A stretch of 64,000 bases of DNA from Anisakis pegreffii (taxonomy: Eukaryota > Nematoda > Chromadorea > Rhabditida > Anisakidae), in the NCBI GenBank assembly GCA_035041965.1, contig JAPYMA010002625.1:36001-100000 (forward strand), read 5' to 3'. How positions within the stretch are numbered: the first letter of the stretch is position 1; each line of letters opens with the position of its first letter. Below, piece after piece: positions 48,331-61,202 of this stretch. The notes beneath the pieces are model-generated. The model saw nothing but the letters and a program-made list of their open reading frames with translations. It made no database searches and had not been told where the DNA came from. Position numbers and translations under genes: made by a program.

Positions 48331-49559
48331 CGAGATAAATCATTAAATATTTCTTCACCATTATTATGATAATTTCGTTATATCGCATAATTTGTTTTCA
48401 TATTATTGTTGTATCTTTATTATGCCTCACACCTGTTTCAAGAACTGTTTATCCAGGAGTTGTTTTCACGTGGAAATGTAAATTGCAGCAACTGATTTCA
48501 TGTTAACCCAAACAATATGTTCTTAGCTACTAATAATTGCACTGAGAACAAAGGAATGTATCCGTAAATCACCTTTTCAACCATTTTATTTAACCACAAT
48601 GTAAACTATCTAATACCCATTCTCACAACATATATTATATGACACTGTAGATCCTATATTAAATCTACACCCTTCCGTTATCATTCATTTCATTATTACT
48701 TCTTCATGAATTCACCATTCACTCCTAAATCCATCTCACATACTTTGGTGCTTCATCTATTTTCAAATTACACAGTTTCTCCAATTTGTTCTTCAAATAG
48801 ATCTAGTTTATCGAATCAGTGGAATTATACGTATATGAAGAATGTCTTGAAAATGATGTTGCATTCAAATATAATGGATTAATTATCCAAGTTTGAGATC
48901 CGGAACAAGTCGAGTGTAAAGAAGTTTCGATCAAGCGACCAATCCCCAAACATTCAATCAAACAACCGATTCCCAAGAAATCTACCAGCTCCCAAACCCG
49001 CAGTCCCCAATCCAGATCTCAAACGAGCGAATATTGTGATTATATCAATTTGTTGTAAAATATCTAGCAAAATTGTCAAGGGTGTCAATTGATTCAAGTC
49101 ATCGCGATCACTGTCGCAGTCAACAACTACTTCAATCCTATTCTTCCTCAAGTCACTCACAACCTTCCAATTCACATTACCCCAATCCAACCTTTTCCAT
49201 TGCATATTAACTTATTCAGACAATCGATATTACAGTTCAACTTCCTCCGTTCCGCAACGAACAGTCCACATTCCATTCGAATCGTTAATCAAGTAAGCAA
49301 ATTTCCCACAAATCAAACCAACCGCCAATCAGACGACATCGCCCATTCGAACAACTCAAACAATCAAATCAAGCAATCACCACGAGTCAATATTTTGTTG
49401 GTCTTTATTAATTTTTCTTACGTTTATCACGGAATTAATTGTGTATATCAAGAAATTATTAATATATTGTTGCTGTCACTGTTTCATTTTATTTCATTAT
49501 ATTTGTATATTAACGGTTAGACAAGTTGTATTACAATCGTTACAATAATTTGGTTTTTT
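48331..49559. other. Stretch between the diverged repeats, partly C-rich
   Basis: From about 48.93 to 49.38 kb the plus strand is C- and A-rich with many AATC/CAATC motifs, unlike the surroundings. An 83-codon minus-strand frame (48954-49205) is probably a by-product of this composition. No gene is recognised. Confidence 0.4.
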
Positions 49560-49884
49560 TTGTTATAATGAAATGGCATTGTGATGGCGGATTTTTCGCT
49601 CGAATATCTAAACGAGGCTCACTCATGGAAACACTCGTCTTCATCCTCTTGACTGAGTATCTTTACTTCATTTGGGCTTGAACAAAAGCCATTTTGACGA
49701 AGTCACAAATATCTTGTGTTTTAATATATTGGCTGACGCCGTCTCTCATGAGCAATAAGAATTGATTGGGCTCTTTGGTACGACAGAAAAGATCATTGGT
49801 CTGGTGTAGGGCGATCGAGTATTTCTGAATTTGATGATATCGATATCTTGTTTCAATTTTTACAATTTCTAATTCTTGTATCAC
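49560..49884 (-). pseudogene. Diverged direct-repeat copy B with a longer open frame
   Basis: The minus-strand frame 49663-49884 reads through EPNQFLLLMRDGVSQYIKTQ to FVKMAFVQAQMK and a stop. It is the better-kept partner of 48095-48330. It could be an exon of a duplicated gene, but flanking exons were not found and the family is not recognised. Confidence 0.4.
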
Positions 49885-51520
49885 TTATGAATGTTTTTTT
49901 AAACCGGCATAATACTCCGTGATGAACGACATCATTGCTTATGATGCTAATGACTGAAATGCTTGAGAAGTAGAATGGGAATTTCAGACTTAATGCACCT
50001 GTCGCATTTCAAAACGCTCGATAATTCGAATTTATTTTCATCCCTCCGATGAATTTTTACTTATTCATTTACCATCATTTTGATGTAATGATTGCTTTTC
50101 CGTTCATCTCGAAGATAATTCCTCAAATGTTTATTGCATGTTGCTTCTTCATGATGCTAATGACTTGTTGTCATTAGTAATTGACCTTGTTGTCAAATTT
50201 CTTTTCTTTTATCGCTGAAGAATGTTTTTTTTTTCATTGCTTTTCGTTTTTGATTGCCCAGGTTCATATTGTTTCTGCAGTGGATGAATAAGGTTCTAAA
50301 AATACTTGTTTCATTTCAGAAATTCAATTTCTTTCACGCCATTGAGGAATTTCCAGACCGGCTTTCCTTTTGTTCCCGAAGTTATACGTAAAAATTGTAC
50401 ATTTTTGTATCAGGAGGGTGGGGGGTTGGGGGGGGTAACGGCGGCATGCTAGATCATCAAAATGGATAATGGAGCATCCGAGCGTGAGAACCACTGAAGT
50501 AGACAATTATTGGAAAAGTAGCATGAACAAGAAACGTATAAATATGATGGAACATTTTTTATACAGCAAAATACAATAACTTCTCCAAATGAAGTTCACA
50601 TAATTGAAGAACCTCAACATATTGTTAAGATCGAGGAAATTGGCTATATGAGAAAAAGAAAAGAGAGTAATGGAGTGGGGAAGCATAATCGATATGTTAC
50701 GATGAACATCCCGTACTGCTTTCGGTCATCACCAAAATAATGATCCCAACTTCAATAGGCTTTTAGCCGTTTTTGATGCTTAAATTTATTAAATCGGTCA
50801 AAAATACGCTCATTAGCCAGCTTTCCAACAGCCCAAAATCACTGCTCGCTTTCAGAATCTGAAATTGAAAAGCGTTACCAAAATTTATCTTCACTATGAG
50901 AAAATATCAATTATCATATTGCAGCCAGTTGTAAGCTCAGGTCTGAAGAGCAACCTGAGCGTATGAGGAGTAAGCAACATTTTTTGGGCAAGTTTTCGAT
51001 ACATTCCATCTCTGGGTTGACCAATAACAAATTACCACAAGAATATAAGAAGCAATATATTCAGTCCATTTGTTAGCTCAATTGCAACCTATTTGGTTCA
51101 GATATTTTTGATCTTCTAATAGGGTTTAACCTCAGTGTGTATGGAACCTTACAGATAATTTTCAGGTTGAAAAAAGCTTCCTTGACCATTGGGCATTTTG
51201 GTCACATTTGGCAGTATATGTTGGCAATCGTTTGGGCCGCATGTATATTCACGTGTTACATGGATGCTATCGATGATATTTTGAAAAAAAATGGAATGAA
51301 ATTAATCAGTTGATACCTCTTGTAGTAGTGGTTGCCGATACCAGTCGAGTTGGAGTATGTTCTGTGCTATCGCGATTTTTCATACGAAGTTGTATTTCTG
51401 AAAACGTGAATGAAATTATGTCTCAATAGGGAAATCTAAGAACTTCAGCAATCAAGACTCCTCCAGAACCATTTTATTCTATGTTTGGTGCTAGAAACTT
51501 TTTTCTCAAAGTCAAGATGT
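49885..51520. other. Non-coding stretch
   Basis: No gene seen. A G-run near 50.42-50.45 kb (GGGGGGTAACGGCGGCATGC) is unusual. It loosely resembles the G-run at 33842-33875, as both are followed by a TGCTAGA(T/C)CAT motif. Confidence 0.4.
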
Positions 51521-52863
51521 TTAAGATTGTCTCCTTGAGAAATTACCGTTCAAATTGTTGTTTACTCTATCGGCCAATTTCAAGAAGAAATCTTTCACGT
51601 CATTCACAATTTTTTCTTTATCCATTTCTTCGTATTTTGCTTTGAGTATCTGAAAATAGGAAGTGTGCAAAGCAGTTAATTTCAAATACCCGTATACAGT
51701 GAGGCAATCAATGTGGAACTGAAGTTCACTGAATGTTCGCCACTGATTCAATACAAGAATAATTTCCTAAGTTGGAGGAATAACCTTGAGATCGTGTCTA
51801 GGATCGGTTTATTTGTTGCATAACCTGAGTGTGCATGCATCAGCTATAGATGATAAAGGTCGGTCAGCAAGAAAACAATGTATATTTATTACTGCCAAAC
51901 ATACCTGCCAAATACGTATCAAATAGTTATGTAGCGCCCGATAGTGTTTTTTCACCTGACATTCGAAATCACACGTCTGCAACTTAAACATTTAGGTGTT
52001 TATTTAATCAGAAACTAATCAGCAACTTAAACGTTCATTTGTATATTCATTCATCATTTATTCAACATTACGAACTAACCGCTGTCGGTTCCTCGATATC
52101 CGGTAATCGTTGACCATGAATAATGATTGCAGAATCTCCTCCTTCGCAATCACTGTATACCTGCCAAAGAAATCCTCACTTGATAATGTGATAATATTGG
52201 AAACGGCAATGAGAATCAATGAAAACTGCTAAATTTTACGCGAAAGTGAAACCGTTACGTATCAACCGCTCACCTTTATGGTTTCATATTCACTCAATGT
52301 GTCACAATCGAAATCTTTATTTCCTTCCGCATCAATTGCCTTCAATAACAGTGCATTATTTATCATCAAACAGATGTGTTTTTTCTCAAATAAACCACTT
52401 ATGAAGTTTCACATTGACCTTTGTAGGCTTACTGACTGAAATTAGTCTTTGAGTACTCGTGGTCTTTAATTTCTACGAGTTAATGGTTTATTGTGATAAT
52501 ACAATCAGGTGATCTGTAAGATGATGTTAGACCCAGAACAAGGATACAAGTAGCTGATATCGAGCGAATATGAATGTACGAAAGAGCGATTCGCTATGTT
52601 ATGACCTGATGAACGCGACTGTGCATTCAAAGTTCAAGATAGATTAATGTTTCCACGGTCCTTTTCGAAATGCAACACTGATTGGGAGGACCTTTCGAGT
52701 ACCATATCCTTAGGAAGATAACTTTGAAGTGGGTAAGTTTATAATTTACCCGCAATTCCGGGAATTTCTCCTTTATTTTCGATTCGCTGGGCAATCGCTT
52801 GATTGCGTTATTTGTTAGACCAATAACAGTGAATCCACGGAGACGATTGCTTGGCAAGAACAA
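51521..52863 (-). CDS. Unknown protein with four spaced cysteines, five exons, N-terminus missing
   Basis: Five exons are all phase 0 with good sites: 52750-52863, 52274-52384, 52080-52160, 51905-51976 and 51521-51649 (stop). Together they encode 168 residues. The order of sequence is LRGFTVIGLTNNAIKRLP, then KKHICLMINNALLLKAID and DFDCDTLSEYETIK, then VYSDCEGGDSAIIIHGQRLP, then TCDFECQVKKHYRALHNYL, then a charged helical end ILKAKYEEMDKEKIVNDVKD to NGNFSRRQS. The acceptors of the second exon (TTTGAG) and fourth (TTAAGTTGCAG) are the weakest. No start codon or signal peptide lies in the first exon found, and an ATT repeat sits just upstream, so at least one 5' exon is missing. The Cys pattern (four Cys in 70 residues) and helical tail suggest a secreted helical protein. 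The family is not recognised. Confidence 0.65.
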
Positions 52864-52942
52864 CTGCAAGTTGATTTAAAAACTTGATTAACTGATATTT
52901 TCTACCAATAGTTATGCCATTATTGCTATCATAAACCCTGTA

Positions 52943-52944
<2 letters not shown>

Positions 52945-52984
<40 letters not shown>

Positions 52985-53001
52985 TATTATTATTATTATT
53001 A

Positions 53002-53080
<79 letters not shown>

Positions 53081-53210
53081 TGTTACTATTATTATTATTA
53101 TTGTTATTATTATTGGTACTGTTACTGTTATTATTATTGTTATTATTGTTACTGTTATTATTATTGTTATTATTATTATTACTATTATTGTTACTTTCTG
53201 ATATGCCTAT
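52945..53210. repeat. ATT microsatellite, about 265 bp
   Basis: Long TTA/ATT run with scattered C and G changes towards the right end. It lies upstream of the five-exon minus-strand gene, probably in its 5' intron or promoter. Confidence 0.95.
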
Positions 53211-56108
53211 TATTCTGATCTATCGACATCATTGCTGTTGTTATCGTATTATTATGACCAGAAGTATTGTTGTTACATATTTGAGTGATCATCTAAAAAT
53301 CGAGAAGATCAATTGTAATGAATCGTTAAACAGCTGATCATTAGATCCGATGACGAATTCAACACTAATTGAACCATGTTTTATACTGATTGTTCCAATG
53401 AACACTTTGAATCATTAAATGGGCATTGCATGCTACACTGATATCACCAACAGTACTATTCTTTTTTAACAATAATAACACTAGTATAAATACTAATATT
53501 AATAATAACAATAATAATAATAACGAATGCAATAATATTAACCGCCGACCGTATTGCGTTGTCCATTGTGGCAATGAATAGCCTCATCATCAGTATCACA
53601 CTGGCATTTGTCGAGACACTCGTAGACATATCCTTAAGTTGACATTGCGGAAATTCTTGATTGATAAGAAATCAGATGAAGCGTGGTATATGTTCATAAC
53701 CAAAAACTGACAAGAGCTCAATCGAATGAGTTGTTTTTGAATTTTTTCTTCTCTCTAGTCTCTGAGCTGCCCTCGTCTTTGATCACTACTTGCAGGGTCA
53801 ACTACCAGAAGAGTTTCATTTATCGACATTGAGATAATCATCAGTTTTAATTTAATTGCCTAATTAAATGTTCTTCAATCAAAAGAGTAATAACAAGATA
53901 TTTGGTTGGTCTAGTTACTGTGAATCTTGCAAGCCGTAATTCTTTGATTATGACCTTAGGGAAACGTAATTTTCCCATATATTTGAAGAGAGGTTCTATA
54001 AAATTGATAGATTTGTATGAAAAGGCTGTTGTAAAAGATAGGTAAAGGATAATAAACGGCGGCTAACCTTGAACATTTAGTGAAATTATGAAAATTGTCA
54101 CGAAAGTATGAAGTAAAAGCGTCATCCTGAAATCAACTACTCAACATGAATTGTATGGAACAGCTATCAACATTGGTCTACTAAGTGAGTGATCGCAAAA
54201 GTTCACGAAAATAACTATCCGGCACAGGCCTGAAGATCGATTTTAGACTTTGAAAAGTTAAGATTCTTTAGTCTGAGAAGATATAAGAACAGAGATGAAC
54301 AGATAGCAAATGATTTGATGGTAGAAGCCTTTTCAAAATCCGACTGACTCGAGAAATAGATACGCCAAGTCAGGGAATGCAGATGAGACTTAGAGCAATA
54401 ACAGCCGCTGAAAGATGGGTCACAGGTGTAGTTAGTCATAATAAAATAATAGGGATGCAGATATAAGGAAGATTTATTTGAGTTCAGAAGATTGAGCAAC
54501 TGTTTCGAGAAAAATACTTTTTGAGAAAATCAATGAGTGCACAAGATGAATGAACCTTCAGATAAATGTCTGCTGACCTGCGAATAATCTCAGTAGAACG
54601 CCTATTCAGTGTATACACTTCTCTCGAAAAATAACTTGAAAAAACGGGAATAATATATGGAAGTTAGATTTTCGCATTCATTCTTCGATGTACAAGCGTC
54701 AGCCTGACAGACTCTGTGAAACGTGTTTTTGGAGAGCATAATAAGCAAGAATATCAACAGTAAAGATAATGATGAGGGCTGTGCTGACGAAGTCGATTGC
54801 AAAGCGTACGACTGATAACTGAGTGAAACGCTGAAGTGTCAATTCCGAGATTAAACTGGACTGGTAGGCACACCTAGGTTAAAGCAGTTTAAACCCGAAG
54901 TTATGTTGGCTCAATAGCCGTTCATGATAATGAAAATGATGATACTAATCAGGTTTAAAATCAAATCAGCTGCTGCTCAATTGATTTTTGGTCGAGAGCA
55001 TTCATCTAATTGAATTCATCATAAACAGGAAGACGAACCAATGAAAAACAATTGGTGATCCTTAACAGCTGCAGTTCAAAAATCTATGAAAATGATAGTC
55101 TTTGAATGCGTTGTTATGATTCATCATTCAATTGACGCTATGCTTCAACTACTCATTCGATACGAGAAATTGTAAAGCTTCTGATGAAATTTGTAATGAT
55201 TTATTAGTTTACGCCAAACAAGTTTTTGAATTTGAAGAAGAGCAAAGATCAGCAAATTTGATCAAATACTAAGTTGACTAACTGAGTGGGAATACTGGTT
55301 TACTGATATTTCAATCTATGCAAATGCATGCGCATTGGTATGAGGCAGCATTATTATAAAAATTTCTTTCTCGTTGAGTTTATGGGCACTGATAGCGAAC
55401 AGCAATAGATGCAGTTATACCTGAACGCTCCTGCCTATTGTTCTACTTTTTTGCTCGCTTTTCAGTACATCACGCAATTGTGATCCAATTCATGATAGGG
55501 ATTCTTCTGTTAAATTTTTGAGATGACTGAATTATTTTCTGAGCTGCGCGAGATGCCCAAAATTTTCAGCATGATAATGAACGGCAACTGACAACTGAAC
55601 GGCAACTGAGCGTTTCTACTTCTTTTGTTTTCATTTATTTTCACTCATCGATTGAACATTTTCCTGTCTCGGATCTACAGTAAAGATAAATCAGATAGAT
55701 TTTTATACAGCTATTGAACCGAATTTTTAGGTTGGTCGAGTTGCTTAAACATTTCAGTGTCAACAGAGTGCATCTTTCCTTCCACTCTTTTGTTAGCACC
55801 AATAAACTTCATCCACTGGGATAAACTGCACACCGATGAAGTAAAAAGAATAACTGGATTAGTTAGTATGAAAATCTAACGATAAGAAAAACGGTTTATC
55901 AAAATGTATAAGCAATCCGAAAAAAATTGAATGTAGACTATTTTACCCTCAAATGCAATTGGTGTTCTTACCACTTTCTTTTGAACATTGAAGGAATGCA
56001 AAGTTCTGTCTGCACCATAACAAGTCAAATGGGTTTGTCAACAAGAAAATAATAGACTTGCGGAAAACAACAAATTCAGTTGTTTCTCATTAACCACGCA
56101 TTCACCAA
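53211..56108. other. Non-coding stretch, possible missing 5' exon
   Basis: A minus-strand segment at about 54620-54810 encodes a strongly hydrophobic run (LSLLLIFLLIMLS) followed by VCQADACTSKNECENL. It could be a signal-bearing exon of the gene downstream, but it has no ATG and no confirmed junction. Otherwise nothing is supported. Confidence 0.35.
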
Positions 56109-56640
56109 GTGTCGCAGTATTCCAGTGATAGAAAATCTTATGAATCTGGCGAAACCACTGTGCTGCTGAGGAAACCTGAGGATAAAGGTAATTTGAAGAT
56201 GGTATTACTATTCTCCATACCATGCTTCATTCAGCTGCACGGCGTTACTCTAAAAATTCAGCAGTATGTATGTAAGCAAGCAGATCATTGGATAACACAC
56301 ACTTTTTCGACAGTAGAGAACCTCGTCTATCCAATGGTATCAATAATATGTTGCGATGCTGAGCAAATTTGAGGATACAGGTAACTTAAAAATGGTACGC
56401 CTGTTTTCTCATAGCAGTGCATTACTGATTAATATAGCGATCAACTGCGCAAAGTTTAGCATGATATTGAAGTCGTGAAGCTATCTGCAGTATCGTTGAA
56501 CATCAAGTCATACCTAAGAAATTGAGCATTTTTCTTACAGCATACATAGTATTCTGACAGTAACATCTTATGGTGCTTAGAAACTACTGTACTACTGGGC
56601 AAATCATAGGTCACAGCTGGATTGAAAATGGTTCTCCTGA
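56109..56640 (+). repeat. Diverged tandem repeat, about three copies
   Basis: Similar blocks recur at 56150-56210, 56355-56405 and 56580-56640, marked by GAAAC(C/T)ACTGT(G/A)CT(G/A)CTG in the first and third and by GGTAA(T/C)TT(G/A)AA(G/A)ATGGT in the first two. Spacing is roughly 195 and 235 bases. Copy 1 carries an open frame (TTVLLRKPEDKGNLKMVLLF); later copies are broken. This could be the remains of a repeated exon or a degenerate satellite. Confidence 0.6.
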
Positions 56641-56855
56641 TATACGTGTAGCAGAGTAGTATTGACATAGGTCAGTAGCGAATAAAAATGATCTATATCA
56701 TCAGTTATGTGTGCTGCTGAAGAAAAATGCTGTATGATATACAATTACTAATTCAACTTAAGAGCTGGGCCTGATAGTCAAAAAGCATCTTTTGAATGCA
56801 ATTCTATAAAGAGCTCGTTTGAGCGAGCATACAGCTAGATTTGAATGGACTCATC

Positions 56856-56953
56856 TGGTTATGCAACCTCTACTGAAGAGCAGCAGCACTAATACAAACA
56901 GCCATGCGGATTTGTGTTAGTGCTGCTGCTCTTCAACAGAGGTTGCATAACCA
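56856..56953. repeat. Foldback, 43-bp stem, 12-nt loop
   Basis: Arms 56856-56898 and 56911-56953 pair with three mismatches. The stem includes GAAGAGCAGCAGCACTAA. It lies about 200 bp after the diverged tandem repeat. Confidence 0.9.
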
Positions 56954-57119
56954 CTCAATCATATGCTTTCCATAAAGCTTGCTCTCTGATTCATAGGAAT
57001 ATGAAAACGTCGGGTAGCTGTAGTATCTTGAGAACACAACAGATCACAAGCAAAAAAACATGCCCAGGAAAGCGGCAAAGGGCAATGCGCTCTCATGCAT
57101 TATGCATATTGTCATAACG

Positions 57120-60100
57120 CTTTCACAACTTCATCTGCAACACATATTTTTAAAAGAGTATCATCAGTTCAACTGAACCACCTCAATCAAGTGCTCCAAC
57201 CAGTGCATGAGATTAAATGAAAATAACTTCAAAAAACAATGAAAATGATGTTGTTATTGGTGGTGCTACATAAACCAGGGAATAGTAATCAAAAAGATAG
57301 CACTGCGTCCCTCTCTAGTTTTCATTTTGTTAATGATCAGCCTCATCATCAGTGTCTCACTTTTTATTCACTACTGATCTATATCACCAATTATCAATCT
57401 AGTTCTAAGTGCTCAGCTGAATTTTCACGCAATAGGTGTCGCTTATTTGCGCCCGAGCATATGTATAAACACCTATGCTTACAAACCCACAATAATATTT
57501 CCCTCATATATCTCAATTAATCATTGCACCTCAAAGTCATCATTTTTGTTGCATTTCACACTTTACTTGCCATACGCAGTCGTTATGACCACGATATTAA
57601 TCGTCGCAATCCATCTATCTCACACCATGAGCAGTCATTAATTCATACTCACACATAAACCATCATCGATCTTAATATTTCTTTATCACATTGAACATAA
57701 AAATGATTCGGCTGATATCGTATTAGGTCACACGATCAATTGCATTTGATTCGATGCTGAAGATAAAGAGTATCTTTAATAGTCATCGATAACTCTATTA
57801 AGAAGTTTTTAATGGCAAAGACTGTAATCATAATAACAACAATATTGATGACTGTGGCTACGCAAATTTTCTTGAAATTATAAAAAGTAATTGTTTGAAT
57901 GTTTGAGCGGAAGTGAGCAGAGATGAGAGTGTTGAAGAAAGGGGGAATGACAAGGAAGAAAAGAGGAAGAAAGAAAAGTGCAGAGGGGAATTTTAATTAC
58001 TGCATGGATGGATAATTTTTTGAGAAGTAGATTTTAATGCATGGATCATCCGTCGTGATAGGTACTGATAGTAGAATAACAAAATATTTCAATCGAAATT
58101 CGACGGAACGCACGTTCACAATTCCAAACTTAGATAACTACCAGGAAAACAAAAAATTATCAAAGCTGAGATTCGATCGGTTACCCTCATTAGTGATAGG
58201 TGGCTAATATATTCAAGAACAATTATGACAGCAGGTGTTATTACAATTATTTTCACTGCAGTTGATTGAAAGAGACTCATTTGGTGATGTTTTGTGTAGA
58301 TTATTGCATCTTCTTAATCAAGCAGTCATGCACGCACCTCATCTTCATAAAAACATCCAAAGGTCGAGATGATCGTTCGGTTATTCACTTCATAAATCCT
58401 TTAGCGGGCGGTCGCGGTTTATCTCGTATCTTGAACCTATAAGAAGCAGCAGTAGCAGTAGATGAAAAGAGATGAAGTGGGATTATGAAGTGAACAGGAG
58501 AGGATGTGGAGGATAGAATGGAAGGAGATTGGCTAAAGTAAAGAGATAAGAAAAAAAAGCACAGATTGTTTTAAGTGGTGATGATAATGAGACAATGGGC
58601 TGATTCGTTTCGAAATAAAGTCGATTATGAAAACAACAAAAACAACCATAATTCAGTTTGTCATTTCCCCAATTGAGAGGATTGTACTGATGACGGTTGT
58701 TCGTGTAATAGTCGTATTAGTTGTATTAACATCATCAAGTGGTTGGTTGTGTCAAAACGGTTGATTTACACAAAAATTTCATTTCAAGTAAGATGAAAGA
58801 ATGTGATGAAAAAAAAGTAGGAAAAATGAAACTTGAATAAGCAGCACTAAAGATTACCTACGTAAGTCGAATCATATTTAATATATTATAGCTCTGCATT
58901 TGACCAAATGAGTTCTAATTGCATTTCGATTGTGATGTTCATCAGTTTCATGGAAATTTCATCGAAAGCGAACAGTTGTACGATATGCCAATTTGCAATA
59001 ATTCAAACCACCACGGCGATTGATTAATTCACATTCTTGAACCTGCTGAGCTTATATTTGAGTTGCTAATGGATTTCAACTGATTGAATAAATGAATTTC
59101 AATAGGTAATAATTATGTGATGTGATATGAAATGGATTAACTTAAAGAACATAATAATCATCTGGTCCCTCTTCCTTTCCTGAATAGTGCATTAATTAAT
59201 CGTTTCAAGTGATGACTGAAGTGAGCATGATCATATAACATGGTATTTTATTGACCGTTTCCACGAGAAAAGTATCGAGACAAGATAAAGAAAATGATGA
59301 TGATGGGAAAACGACACAAAATACGAAACAAAATTATTGCTCCCTACGATTGTAATCAACCTTGGTCAGCATTAATTAATTACTTTGATTTTTTTTAACT
59401 GTCCACTTACCCATGCGTTTGACTGTCATCTTTATGAAACTGTTACTTATTTATTGCCTGCGCACGCACTCACCGTCCCATATGATCATAAAAATGATCG
59501 ATCATCTATAGTTAGAGCACAATAGCAAAACATATCATTATTTTTAAGATTTCATAACGCATCATTACCTTACTCCTTACCACACACATCAGTAATCATT
59601 TTCACTCCTTCATGTCTACTAATGAGGTCGCAACCTTACGAACGATGACGGATGTAACGTGACAATAAAACTGATTCCATTCTTTTCCCGTACAACAAGC
59701 GCTTTCAAATGTCCTCCTTTCTCGATTTTATACGAAATTATCAATCAGGCATGCATGCCATATGAGAATCTCGTATACAAATTTCTTCGATCATCGCCGT
59801 TATTCTTTTTTTGTGTGACTATAAAGAATCGAATTGAATCAGCTCGCTTGCCAAATTTAATCTTAGCACTGTATCAACCTGATTTCCTGGCATTATCTTA
59901 GGTCCCCAACATCAAAACAACGTTACTGTCTCCCTTTTGCTGCTGGTAAATTGTTGATTGTGCAGTTCATTTTGTGCATCATCTCTATATTCGCTCGTCT
60001 CAGAGATCACAATTACTGAATAGTACGTGCACTCGTTAATTAAGACGAAATTGTTAGGACAATTACATACCACCTAGCAGTGAACGCATGGAGAGAGAGT

Positions 60101-60839
60101 AAAGAGAATATGGATGAGTATAATAATACGCACAAAGAAGAGCAATAACTTGCTGTATTACATTGGAACAGTGGATAGAGAGAGAGAGCACTGATGGTGG
60201 CTTAAGCTTAATCATATAATAAATGATCTTCTATCTGATCACAGCGGAGCTCTGAATTATGCAATAGCAAGTGAATTTCTTTGGGTCATAACTGTTGAGG
60301 TCACTCACACACAGTACAACAATATGTCCATTCAAACTTGAGATGAAACTCAATTCAAAGTTGAACCTCCAACTGACTCGAATATGAGGGGAATCAAAAT
60401 GTGAAAGCTCATGGTGCAGATGTCGAGTAGGGAATTCGTGCTCTGCAAATATATTGTTGAATAGTAATATCGAGTCTGAACGAAATATTTGTTTGTAAAT
60501 AATTCCAGGCTTGTAACTTGAGTTTGCATTCTTGTGAGAAGGATGTTCTCATTGCAATAACTCTTATCGGGGGCAATACCTTGAGGCCTTGGAGAGGTAC
60601 CCAAAGAGATTATCTTAACGAGTGAAATAAAATTAGTCATACAGTTAGAGCGTGCCTCGAAGGTGAGTGAGAGCTACGCTTCCCTCAACGATTTGCCTAT
60701 GGCTACACGCCTCTATATTTTGTAGTATTATAGTAATGTTTATGATTTCATTATCATATAAGAATTTTACTAATCCAACGGTTTATTATTACATAAGTGT
60801 GGTTTTTTTCTACGACCGTTTAGCCATTTAAGTATACAG
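57120..60839. other. Non-coding stretch
   Basis: No gene recognised. The plus-strand frame at 59659-59901 (80 codons) has mixed composition and no splice support. Confidence 0.5.
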
Positions 60840-61202
60840 TTTTTCGTGCATCGTCTCTTTATGCATTGCTGTATGAATTTATTCAACTCAACGGCTCAAT
60901 ATGTCAACGTCCAAATCGAAAGTAAGAATTTCATCCCTGAACACAGCCAGTATCCGAAACCATCACCGTCGAGGACATTCACAGAATCACTGCTTCACTC
61001 TGATACCACAATTTACATACATCCAGTAAAACGATCCACCACCAACCAGCAATATCTTCTGTGAACGGATCATGATGATCCATTATTCTCAAGATGTTAT
61101 CAGTATTCTCGAAAAAGATCAACATTAGCCAGCATCAGTGAAAGTGCTCAGTCCAGTGCGAACATCAGCAGTAATACACGCATCATCAACGCTAATGCAT
61201 GA
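60840..61202 (+). pseudogene. Coding-like exon interrupted by an in-frame TGA
   Basis: After an acceptor-like AGTATACAG at 60839 the frame reads through YVNVQIESKNFIPEHSQYPK, PSPSRTFTESLLHS and IYIHPVKRSTTNQQYLL to TGA at 61062-61064. In the same frame it then continues with LFSRCYQYSRKRSTLASISE and SAQSSANISSNTRIINANA to TGA at 61200. The second half looks as protein-like (Ser/Arg-rich, phosphosite-like) as the first. Options are a pseudogene, a sequence error, stop read-through, or a chance open frame. No family is recognised. Confidence 0.4.

Noticed and set aside
52808..53337. PolyIle/polyLeu frames that look like membrane segments
   Set aside because: They are translations of the ATT microsatellite.
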